The translations under genes and the position numbers were made by a program. From positions 5,790,710 through 5,854,709 of the forward strand of contig NC_018398.1 of the NCBI RefSeq assembly GCF_000208865.1: a stretch of DNA of 64,000 bases, written 5' to 3'. Below, piece after piece: positions 22,812 through 33,827 of the stretch (positions within the stretch are counted from its first letter, which is position 1; each line of letters begins with the position of its first letter). Below the pieces are notes generated by a model that was not told the DNA's origin, made no database searches, and saw only the letters and a program-made list of their open reading frames with translations. The DNA is from Neospora caninum Liverpool (Eukaryota; Apicomplexa; Conoidasida; Eucoccidiorida; Sarcocystidae).

Positions 22812-25800
22812 TCACACGCCAACCATGCACTGCAGCAGAGACGAAAACGGAGGCAAAGGGCGGCGGATCGGAAGAGCACACGCCATGCTGCCGTTACACA
22901 CGGGCCAGCTCACCGCGTTCCCAGGTTTCTCGGTGGAACAGTCACAGAAGAAAACGTGCCCGCGGCACCCATTTCGGAGGAAGGTGTGCATGCGCGGGTT
23001 CTGCAAAGCCTTTCAACACCTTTCAATCAACAATGGGATGGGCGCGTCGACGCCAATCTACTCGTCTTCACAGAAAACAAACGGCACCGTTGCCTGTGAC
23101 GCCCTTTCCACAACTACACATATACATGTACATGCAACTGCAGATATATACTGTACTTTAGACACATGTATGCATGTATGTATGCATGTATGTATTGACA
23201 TAGGTGTGCGCAGTTGTCTTTGCACCAGCACGAAGGGGAACAAAACAGGAGCATGTGGTTGGTAGCCGGGAAGAGCAAGGTTTCCGGAAGAAAATACCTT
23301 TCTGGTGGTGAACATCTACGTTCTCAGGTATCACTCGTACGTTTGCGCACAAAAGTGATGAGGGGGACATTCTGTGATGACTTTTTCGCGCACACGAACC
23401 TAACGGGATTGACCGCATGCAAGTCGCGGGGGTGTGGAGATTCGCCTCTCCTGCTGCCTCGCCGTGCCGCTCCGCCCAGCCTTCATCGCGACCGAGCATG
23501 CGCACTCGCGGGACAGCCTGCAGAGTGAAGAGATCGAGCAGCGCTTTGTCGGGGTCCTGGCAAAGACAGCGCATCCGGGGAAAGTCGACAATCTGGAGAA
23601 GCATTTGGAAGCAGAGCAGCGCTTGTCTCCCTCACGCACTGAATCGACAGCCAGCGAGCGAGGCGCGCGTCTGCGCGTCTGCCGGGGCCGTGCGAGGCTC
23701 AAATGGAAGGTTGAAAAACGTTCCCAGCACGCACGCGAAGCCCAAATCACAGGGGCGCAGAATCGACAGTCTCTTGGAGCTCCTGAGCCTTATTGCTGAG
23801 AGACTCGAGTGAGGTCCGCGAGAAGCGGGCCTCGCACGAGAGGCGTCGTTGTGAGCCTGTGTGCGTGGGCGTCTTCGTCCATAAATTCGGGTGACTGTTG
23901 CGAGGGCGAGCTGTCGAAGCTTTCTTTCGGACTCTGGGACCGAATGCGGACCGTACCTTCGCGTGGTCTTTGACCTTGGAGTGTCCCCGACGAGAGGCGC
24001 AAGGCTCGAGAGCCTCGCTAGCAGGCCACTGGAGAACGCGGAAGATTTCCCTGACGATTCGGAGCCGAGCAGCGAAGTCTCCGCCCACGACCAGGCGGCG
24101 CCAAGACCGTCCGTCCGGACCCTGAAAGGAGAAACGGGAAGAGCCCCTAAACAGCTCTCTAAGCTGAGACGCAGCGTGGACCCGAAAGAGAAAGGGTAGC
24201 GGGGAAAGAAAGGAGGAGACCGGGGGAAAGAAAAGGGTGAACGGAAAGGGAGAAAGGAAAGGGTGAACGGAAAGGGGGAAAGGAAAGGGAGAAAGAGAAG
24301 GGGAAAGGAAAGGAAGGAAGGAAAGGAAGAAAGGAAAGGGTGAACGGAAAGGGGGAAAGGAAAGGGAGAAAGAGAAGGGGAAAGGAAAGGAAGGAAGGAA
24401 AGGACGAAAGGAAGGGAAGAAAAGAAAGGAGGGAAGACGGAAAGGGGTGGATCGCTCAACAGAGAGAAAGAGATCGAAAGATGGAGAGCAAGACAAAAAC
24501 ATGGGTGAGAGATTTGATGGGGGGTAAGCTCGAGAACACGGGTGGGACGAGAATTGAAGCGACGAGACCCTTACTCGATGCCGCTCGTTCAACACAGAAA
24601 TGAAAGCCTGGGTTCTCGCGATCAAATGCTTGCGGTGTTTCCCAGCTGGCCCGATGAAGCGGCCGCCGAGCTCGAAGGGAACGAGGAACTCGTTGCGTCG
24701 AACTTCCTTCTTGAGTGCACCTACGGGGACGGGGAACCGGGCGGAATCAGCAGGCACCACCGCCTCCGGTGAACTCGAGAGGCCGTCGAGAGTGCACTCC
24801 CCAGAGACGAACGAAGGGAAACGAAGCCCACAGACCCCACACCCAAACGAAACATGGAGAAAGCGTTCCAAAAACGCAGCACGACTGCACTTTCAGTCTT
24901 TCCTGCTTCGTTCGCGTTCAGTTTTTCACTCCTCTCTCGTGCGTTTTCGTCTTCCTCTGCTCCCGCCCCCCAACTCTCTCCCACCACATCGAGATGCCTC
25001 GCCTCTTTCCACCTTCTCCCTCGAGCCTTCCCGCCCTTTCTTCTCTGTCGCACTCGGTGTATCTCGGCCACTTCTGGTTTTCTTGTCTGGCTCCTGTCTC
25101 TCCGTGGCGGTCGCGGAGTCTCCTCTGGCCCCCTTCACTTCCTGCTCGCCTGTCTCTGTGTCCTTTTCCGTCTCTCTCTCGGCCTCAGCCCTCTTTTACC
25201 TGGCGGAAACATAACGCTCAAGAGGCGCTCGAAGCGTCGGACTGCGGCGCGCTCGTGGACGCAATGGACAGACGGGCATGCTCTCCCCTGCGCGCCACAG
25301 CCGGCTCCCAGGCGGCAGACAAAGCCCCGTGGAAGCCCCGAGGCGCTAAGCGAATTGCAGCGCGGCGCCGACGCACTCGCCGACCGCACGCGGAGGGACG
25401 AGAGGTTTTCGGGGTCATCATCCGGACTCGTTCTTGTCTCCGAAAAGGCAGTGTCCACACCGGAGCCGCCAGCCGTTCTCTCTGAGTTCGCCGGATTCCC
25501 GTCTGTCGTATCTTGAATCTCTCCTTCCACTTCGCTTTCGCCTTCTCGCGCTGCCTCCCCGCTTGCTTCCTTCTCGCTCCTGGCGCCTCTGCGGTCTCGC
25601 GGGGACTCCGCGGACCTCTCCGAGGGCTCGTCCTCTTTTCCCTTTCCGTCTGGGTGTTCGGCAATGTCAGGCGAAGACGCAACCGCAGACGGAGGATGAG
25701 AGCTATACCGAGGCAGAGGCGCGAAACCGAAAGGAACACCGGAGAGAAGAAACACATCCGGCTCTGTTCTGGCCATGTAGGAAGCCTCAGCCATGAGGCA

Positions 25801-27161
25801 GTCGTAGACCGGATCCGGGTCCTCGACGTTCCCCTCTCGTGTGATGAGAAGAAGCAAATCCGCCGGGACGTCATTAGGATTGTACACGACGACTGTCATT
25901 TCGCGCCGTTGCTGTCGTCTCTCCTGTAGCTCTCCGCTGTCAACGCTCTTCCCATTTCCACCCTCCCTTCTCGCCAATCGGCCTCCGGTGGCTGACTCGT
26001 CGGCAGACCGAGCGCCGCCGCATTCGTCCGCCTCGCTGTCCCCTCGCTCGCCCTCCTCTCTCTCCCCACCTTCACCCATCTCGCCTCTCGTTTCTTCTCT
26101 CGCTTCTCTCGCTTCCTCTATCGTTTCTTCTCTCGCGTCTCCTTTCGCTTCTTCTTCCACGAGCCCTACATCGCCGGGAAGCGGAAACTGCGGGGTCACT
26201 GGGCAGGCTACCGTGCCGCCTTTCACGCCGTAGAAGGGCCCGCCGAAGAGCGAGAGCGCGCTCTGAATCGCCGCCAGTTGGCAGGGCGGATAGAGAGCTT
26301 CGCAATCGAATATAAGCCGATGTGAAGAGAAGAGCGACGAAGAGAGGGACCCGAGAGGCGATTCCTCGGTCGAGAGAGGGTTGTCAACCGCTGCCCTCTG
26401 GTCGTGTCTGAGCGCTTCGCGTTGGGCGCGCCTGTCTCTCGCATCATCTTCCCTGGATTCTTCCTCTCCCGTCTCTCTCCCGCGCTTCGTCTGCGTGGTG
26501 CGCTCGCCGCCACCCACCTCTCGCTTCCTCCCTGTTCGCTGCAAAGCGACCGGTCGCTCGTCCTTCTCCTCCCCCCGCTTGTGCTGTTCTTTTCGTCTCG
26601 CCTCCCCGAGAACGCGTCTCAAATCGCGTCGCCTTTCCCCACGCAGCACGTGGTAGATGTCGGGAGACACCGGCAGCGAACAGAAGTCGAATTGCGACGA
26701 AGCCAGAAGGAAAAAGAAGCCCAAGGACTCGAGAACCACAGAGACGAAGCAGGGCGCGCAGCAGAACGAGACAGGAGACAGCACAGGGTGGGTGCTGTAC
26801 GAGAAGTCCAGTTCAAGGAGAGTACCGCCGAAAGTGCTGAAAAAAACCGAAGAAAAAGAAAGGACCACTGCCTCCACAGGACCGACCAAAACGCGAGAAG
26901 AACACTCCGCCAACAGGCCCCCGTGTAAACGTGTCCAGTATCCCCACACAGCGAACCCAACGAGACTGGGAGAAACAGGAGATATGAGGCTAGACTTACG
27001 CCGGCACATGTGCAAATAGGAATGGCGATATCCATGTATGTCCATGTTTATGCCTATGTATATATGTTTATGTACATAGGTGTATATTTTTGCGTATGGA
27101 TACGCTTGTATGGCGATGCATATTCCTCTGTATATACTTCTGTCCATGTATGTATAACTAC

Positions 27162-27205
<44 letters not shown>

Positions 27206-30200
27206 ATATACATATATATATCTGCAGGTGAATGAACAGGACCTCACTGGAACCTCTGGTCTTTTCGGAGGCGCAGCACAAGCCGTTTGGCGAGTGTCTG
27301 ACAGTTTGCGCGTTCCTTTGTCACTTAGGCTCACTGGAGGATGGCGGCACAAGTCGTTCGAATGTCAAAGCGTGGGTCGTCGAAAAACTCACGCAGCGCC
27401 GACAAGCTCGCCTGGAAGACCAGCGGAAGGAGCGCGCGAGGGACCTGAAGAAAAAGGCAAGGATCTTGATCCGCAGTCTGCAGGCACTTTCTCGACGCGC
27501 GCGCGAGGCGCAGAAAACCCTTTACAAAAACGCTCGATTTCCTGTAAGCCGTTTCGAACAACCGAGCGAAGATGCAAACTGCCTGGAGATGCACGGATCC
27601 GAAGAAAGAAACATCCACTGTGGAGAAACACCCCTGCACACCGACAACGGGGCTCCTGGCGCTTCCTACGTATTTGCGCATATATATATATATATATATA
27701 TGTATATATTATATTTATGTATATATATATATATGAGTAGGTCGGCAGGTTTTCCCTATGGTCGCAGTGCGTGAATCTGCCTTGCATGCGTCTTTCGGAG
27801 AGAGAGTAGGTGGAGCAGAAGCATTTTGGGAAGCGTTTGGAATCTCACCTGGACGACAGTTGAGCTCAGTCCATCGAGCAGGCTCGACGACTGCACACGA
27901 TCAAGAGCTTGTGTAGCCGTAGATTCTTCTTTTGGTGGGGTTCTCACTCTCCCTTCTCGCTTTGCATCGCTTTCCTTCGCTGCGGCAGCCTGTCTCGTCG
28001 CCACTCCAGTGATTCTCCGATGACGCGACAGAAGATGGAACGGTGCCTCCGCGCCGCTCGACTCTTCGCCAGTTGTCGGCGACGGATCGAAACCGCTGGC
28101 GAGGAACGCCAGGGCGCCGTCGACATCTTCTTCGACCCAGCCGACAACGGCTACTGCGAGAGGGTTCTTCGCAGCTGCCTCTCGCACGTTCGGAGACGAC
28201 AGACGCGGTGAAGGCCACGGAGAAATCCAGGAGACAAGAACGTCGAATGTCGATTCGGCGAAGGCTGCACGGGCCAGCAGGTCGGATACGTTGCCCAACG
28301 CGAGGACGGAAGTCGGCGTCGGCGCAGGAGTCAAGGCAGGGAGCGGCGATGACGCAGGAACCGAGCCAGAAGGTCGGCTGGAGATGACCAGAGTTTCCCC
28401 TCGCTGCATCTGCTTGGGGGCGGACGGAGGGCACGACAAAAGCTGAGAAATCAGAACAGCCAGCAGACGCACAGCTGCCTGTTGTCGGCACCTGCGGCCT
28501 CGAAACAGATCTGTCCCGAGCGGCTCAGTTCTCTCTCTCTACCGTCGCCACGCACGGCTTGAATAGCCCACGGGGCTGCACGCACGAAAAGGTTCACCTC
28601 TTTGCCATCTCTAGAAAAACACCGTCTTTCCATCGCACTTCCTTTTTCTCCCCCCTCCCTGGAGAGACCCGTCGCAGGGACAGGCTCAGCCGCCCCCCGC
28701 CGCGAGCACTGTTTATCCTCCGCTCGCCAAATGTTTGAGCGTCGCAGCCCCCGGAGAGCCTCACCCCTCGTCTTTGTTCCCAGACTTCCGTTTCCCTGTT
28801 GCAGATTTGGACTTGCGGCGCTCACCCGGCAGGATTTCTGGATCGGCTCACGAGACCCGCCCTGGGGGCCACCAGAGAGAAAAGCCTTGACGGCGAGGAC
28901 AGTCTCGACAAACTGTCTCTCGGCCGAGCCCTCTGTGGGGCCGCACAGGACGAGTTTCGGGCCTGGGGCCCCAGCCTCCGGGGCTTCCTGAAGACTCGGC
29001 GTCTCCGTCTGGCGGAGCCGCGAGGCAAAACGCGTCTGCGGGGAAGACCGCAAAACACACAGGAGGGAGCGAGGAGACGCATGAGAGCGGCCAGCAGCGG
29101 CGAGAGGGTGGGCGACGAGAATGAAGAAGAGAGGGTAGGATTTTGGGAAGGACGGGGCGACCCGCAGCGAAGAAACGGACGCGCGACGGAACCGATGGAA
29201 AAAAAAGACGCACATAGCCCAAACAGTGCGAGCGTGAGTGGTCTGTCTGTGTTGCTGCCATGTGGGTCGGAGGAGCAGAGAGAAAGCGGGAAAAAAACAG
29301 AAAAAAGCCCCGCGGGAAAGACGGGGCCAGCAGGACATCTGGAGGAAGGGGTGGATAAAAGGCGAGAAAAACACAAACACGAACAGTAAGATGTCGACGA
29401 CGTGAATTCAAGACGCACAAACATGGCGTGGACTTGACACATTTCTTCGTTGATCATTCGTTTCGGCTGTGGGCGTCCTCGGTTCTCCGCGTTGCTCTAC
29501 GTGTTTAGTTCTCGTCTTTGTCCAGTGTACGTTTCCAGTCGTCGGCGACTCACCAGAATGAGGACGTCTCGTTTGTCGCAGATCGTCGTAAATCGCCTGA
29601 GGATCACTCTCTCCAGAATCTCGAGCATCGCGTGTCGCCACGCTTCCTGTGTCTCCCGCTCTCCCTGTCGGCTTCTTCCAAATTCCCCTGCCTGTGTGTG
29701 CGTGGAGGGACCGGGCCGAGCCGATGAACCGCCCGGGTCCTCCGCCTCCGCCTGTTCTGTTCGAAGGGCCGAAAAAGCTTCGTCCTCTCCCCGTCGCGAA
29801 CTGCTGGGGATTTGGGGGCTCTCGGCTGTCTCTCCGGCGTGCGCCTTGAAATCGTTCTCTTCCTCTCCGTTCCATCCCAATGCTGAGGAACCGCGGTTGC
29901 CTTTCTTTCCACTGGCCTTCGTTACTCTCATCCCTCGCCTGAGCTTGGCCTTCTTCCCCCGTCTCTTGAGCGTGTCCCGGCGTTTCTCATCTTCCTTCTC
30001 GCTCTCGCCCTCTCTCTCTCCAACCGCACCCGCACTCCACGATCCTCCACCGCCCGAAAAAAACGGCAAGTCCCCTTTCGTCGCCGCCTGGCTTGATCTT
30101 CCGACTTCTGGTCCATCTTCCTCTCTCTCGACTTCTTTCGCTTCTCTCTTCTCTTCTCCCAACTCTTCCAACTCTTCCTTCTCCTCTTCCTCCCGTTCTT

Positions 30201-33200
30201 CCTCTTCTTCCTCCGTTTCTTCCTTCTCGTCGTTTGTCCCTTCGCGCGCCTCGTCGCTCTCTGCGCACAGCCGTTCTGCTAGCCGTTCGATCTCCGCTGA
30301 GAGATCGACGAGGGCATGCTTAGCCGACGTCAGTAAGCCTCGGCCCCCCCAGACGAACTGCCGGAGCTCGGTGACTGCTTCCTGGATCCTCTGCCGCTTT
30401 CGCGCCTGCCATCCTAGCTGTTCTTGCACAGGTTCCACGCACGACCCTGCCGCCAGGTAGATGTCCCAAGGTCGGCGGAGTTTCTCTTTTTCGCGCTGTG
30501 GAAAGGAGGAAAAATTGAAGTCAAAGTGGACCGAAGAGAGAAGCGAAGGCCCCCGCCAGAGCGCGGGAACGTAGACAATCCCGAGAACACCAGAACGGCG
30601 CACCGCAGACAAAAACCGCCTCAGACGCTTGCAAAGGAGAAAACACGTCCAGGGGAGACTGTCGAGACCGAGGGCATAGACGGCAACCTGTGTGGCTGTT
30701 GCCGCCCCAGTCTGTTCATCAACGGATTCGACGCAAACGGATTCTGTCAAAAAATCGGAACTCGCAAACGCATCACCGGATGAATCTGCAGCCTCCATTC
30801 CTTCGCCCCGCGGAATTCCGAAAGGCACGCGACCAGGAACCGACCCGGCGTGTTCTCTCTCAGGTACCTCTCTGTCCTGGTCTTCCTTCCAACTCACATT
30901 CACTCTCTTCTTCTCGGATCTCTCCCCACAGAGTTCCACTTTTTCCTCTTCTTTCGGTCCTTTTTCGTCCTCCGTCGTTGCCTTCTCTTCCATCTTCGTG
31001 ACGTCGCGCTCCTTCGCATCTGTCTCACCGAAACCCAAACCCCTCCTGCCACCGCTTTGGTCTCCACGCCGGAAGACCGGATGCGGAAGAAAGAACACTC
31101 CCTCCGCTGGTCCCAGCCTCTGTTTCACTGAAGGCAGGCGGTGAACACGACGAGACTCCACAACCCCCTTGCCTGTCTTTGTTCTGTCGAACCGCGAAGG
31201 CCCTCGCGCGCGCACGTCTTTCTTGCCGTCAACGACTTCCGTCGCACGCGAAGAGGACAGCGGCGCGGAAGAAGACAGAAAGGCCGCCGAGCTGGAACGA
31301 CGCCGGTGGCTCGCAGCGGGCGTAGTGTACAGACGGCGAGACGCGAGCGTCGCGAATCCAGAAGGCGAAGACAACCTTGCAGAGGCACTGAACGCAGGAG
31401 GTAAAGCTGACACGGAGCGTAATGCGGACGAGGAAGAGGAAGGAGGGGAGGAAGTGGAAGAAGCCAGCGAAGGCGCGGACGCGGAAGGGACGGCCGATGG
31501 ATGTGTTGAGGTGAGAATGGGCAAAGACGATGGAAACGAAGCCGAGGCAGATGCAGAAGAAAGAAATCCCGAGGCCGATGACAGCGCGACGCGAGAAGCA
31601 GGGGATCGGACCTCATCGGCAGCCTCAAGACCTGAAAAACGAACCAAAACGCTCCACTCTTTCGCATGCACAAAGGGTTTCCGTCTGTGGAAACACACAC
31701 GCGGCGCGCTGTAGGCCTTCGTTTGCCGTCACAACCTTCCGTCGCCTGTTTTCTCCCTGTTGTTTGTGACGATCTGCCAACGTGAAGCAACCAGGGTTTT
31801 CGCCCCTCTGCTCTTGCCCTCGAAGATCCGCAAGCCCTGAACTTCTGCTGGTTGTACACGAGACCTTCCTGCCGCCCACTCCACAGCTCAACAGCGCATA
31901 TCGACATCTCTAGATATATATATGTCTACATGTATATATCTTAAAATGCGTGGAACCAATTGTTTTCTATGGTCTCTATATCTACTTCTGTACATCCTTG
32001 TAGAGATGCTCGTTGAATCTTATTGAAGACAAAGAGTGACTAGCAAACGAACAGAGATCTGTGTGTCGACCGACATAAACGCCGGGTGTCTGACGCGCGG
32101 ATGGCGCGTGGTTTCGACTCACCCTGCGCGCTTTGTTCTCGGAGTCTTGCGCGTCTCTGCTCTCGAAGAGCGCCGAGTTTTCTCCGCACGCGCGCGTCTT
32201 CGTTCGGAGGTGTCCGAGCCTTCAGATCCGACAGCCGCAGGCCGTTCGCAACGGCCTGACCGCGTCCTTCCGTCTTCTCTTCCTCGCGAAGGCTCTCCTT
32301 ATCGCCCTCTTCGGGTTCCGCCATCAGCCACCGGCGAAACACGGCCAACGGTGACGTGTCGAGCCTCTTGGCCTCGGCCGCAGAAGCCTCATCTGTTCCT
32401 CCTGCGCACAACGCGTCTGCCTGCGGGTCATTCGCTTCCCCATGCTCCCCGCCGGAAATCCTCCCAGTCCTCTCGCAGGGTCCGTCGTCTGCTCTCCTCT
32501 CTTCTGCCTGCCTTTTCTCCGTCTCACGCGCGCCGCTTTTCTGCCCCTGCGCCGACCCGAGAAAAACCCAAAGACGTCGCGGAAAAGCCGTGGCGCGGTT
32601 CCCTTCGTCTGCGCCTGCGTCGAGTGAGTGTGCAGTCTCCAGATTCGCGCCCGGACAGAGCGACAAAGACACAACCGGCTTCGAGCCTGCGCGTATACTC
32701 TCCCCGTAGGCGGGCCGTTCTTGTGCGATCTGCTCCTGTCGAGCCGCGAAAAAACTTGAATTCGGATCGGCTTCTCCCGGTCGATTCAGAGAAACCTCGA
32801 TTTGTTTTTCTGCCGCGCGCGGCGCCTTCGTGGCGGAGTCTCTGTCGTCTCTCGTTCGTTTTCGGCCTATTTTTCTCTGTGGCTTCTCCGTAGCAGAGCG
32901 CGCCTCTCGTGCTTCCAGGACTGGAGACATTTGGGGTGTCGCAGGCCGCTGTGATTCCAGGCTGTCCCCTGGCCTTCCCGTGTCCCGCCCAACATGTGCG
33001 TTTTCCCTTTGCTCTTCTCTTCCTCGGAGGTCCTCGGGCGGGAGACGAGCCCGAAGCGGCGAGACCGACGCAGCCGCACGTTTTGCCGTGGAGCCTGTCG
33101 AGGCAGCGCAGCCACGAAAAGGAGAAGTGGGAGAAAGAGGAGGAGAAGGAGAGGGAGAAGGACCAAGAGAAGAACAGGGAGAAGGAGAGAGAGAAGAGGC

Positions 33201-33463
33201 GGGAGGAGACGAATGTCCCGGGTGGCTTCCATTGGAGTGGGGAACAGAGCGAGAGACTGCTCCCTCGGCGTTGGGAAGAGGCGAAGCTAGACGTCGAACA
33301 GAGACTGATGAGACGGACGGGGCCAACGAGGAGACAGGAGGGGAAGGAGAAGAGGGACGGCCCGGAGGCTGCAGCGATGCGATACGACTCAGTGGAGGCG
33401 CTGGGCTGGGCTGTCCTTTTTCTTGGGCAGAAGCCAACGTCGACGAAGCAGCGTCACGCGAGT
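22812..33463 (-). CDS. Very large protein with CCCH-like finger, KH domain and RING-like end
   Basis: Exons 32123-33463, 29554-31631, 28826-29035, 27849-28442, 27335-27444, 25200-26836, 24575-24720, 23957-24121, one starting at 23592 (3' border unresolved) and 22812-23000. The junctions through 23592 agree in phase (1,0,0,0,2,1,0,0). The 5' exon with the ATG was not found; the first mapped exon starts at an acceptor in phase 1. Near 25264-25320 is CRLGAGCGAQGRACPSVH, a C-x5-C-x6-C-x3-H finger. It is followed by a KH domain over two exons, with the GxxG loop IGPAGKHRKH and then GRSWRRLVVGG and LRIVREIFRVLQ. The last exon has CRGHVFFCDCS ... WPVCNG, like the second half of a RING but with Trp at one expected Cys. 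CCCH and KH modules bind RNA; RING domains act in ubiquitin ligases. Long Ser- and Glu-rich spacers separate the modules. Confidence 0.5.
23159..23195. repeat. ATGT/ATGC short tandem array
   Basis: Repeats of ATGTATGC and ATGT units occupy about 37 bases. The mapped exons place it in an intron near the 3' end of the CCCH/KH gene. Confidence 0.75.
24252..24405. repeat. 77-bp purine-rich unit, two tandem copies
   Basis: The segment carrying GGGTGAACGGAAAGGGGGAA starts at 24261 and again at 24338, a period of 77 bases. The surrounding 24190-24450 is almost pure purine on the plus strand. It falls in the intron that splits the KH domain of the minus-strand gene, where it reads as a very long pyrimidine tract. 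Confidence 0.8.
27162..27203. repeat. (TA)n microsatellite, about 42 bases
   Basis: The longest TA array in the window lies in the predicted 498-base intron between exons 27335-27444 and 25200-26836 of the CCCH/KH gene. Shorter TA runs occur at about 27680-27701 and 27720-27734 in the preceding intron. Confidence 0.9.
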
Positions 33464-33827
33464 CTGGAAGCACACGACAAAGCACGTGTTCGTTTCTCTT
33501 TTGAATAACTCCCCGGCACGAGCAACGCGACACTGTCAGGACCTCGACCCGCCACGACCCGCAGCGTCAGCAGACACCAACCCGGAACGCGACCGCAACT
33601 GGCGAAGGAAATGTGTTCCCCGCTCGAGAGTTGGGGCACGCGTCTGTCCAGCCGTGACTGCGTGCAGACCAGGGCAGTTTGCAGGCACATATCTAAGGCG
33701 AACGACTGGTTGTTCGGACGGGAAGCAAGCGACGACCCTGCAGAGGCATGCGGTGGACGCGAGCGCCTCTGTGACGCGTGCCCGAGCGCATCTGCTGAGC
33801 CGTTTTGACCTTTTTTCTCTTTCCATT

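Noticed and set aside
21990..23099. Plus-strand open frame of 369 codons
   Set aside because: It lies opposite two minus-strand coding segments, is Arg/His/Ser-rich with no domain pattern, and is best explained as a shadow of GC-rich coding DNA.
23159..23195. Short regular repeats that could suggest a CRISPR-like array
   Set aside because: They are simple tetranucleotide repeats without unique spacers, in a eukaryotic intron.
23790..24002. Possible short terminal exon after the KH domain (SPEFMDED...)
   Set aside because: It is in phase and ends in a stop, but its acceptor has a poor pyrimidine tract. The acceptor at 23592 is better and leads to a more protein-like frame. It remains a possible alternative end.
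24600..25516. Several overlapping plus-strand frames of 200-256 codons
   Set aside because: They oppose the minus-strand KH and CCCH exons, which have supported splice sites and recognisable motifs. The plus frames are low-complexity Ser/Arg sequence.
26837..27213. Upstream extension of the 25200-26836 exon starting in the TA array (MYMDIYIYIY...)
   Set aside because: The frame is a translated (TA)n repeat. A strong acceptor at 26836 in the correct phase explains the true exon start.
31125..31907. Minus-strand ATG frame of 260 codons (MSICAVELW...), considered as first exon of the CCCH/KH gene
   Set aside because: A weak donor (GAAG|GTCTCG) would match phase, but the strong donor at 32123 (CAGG|GTGAGT) matches the same acceptor and links to a coding-like upstream frame.
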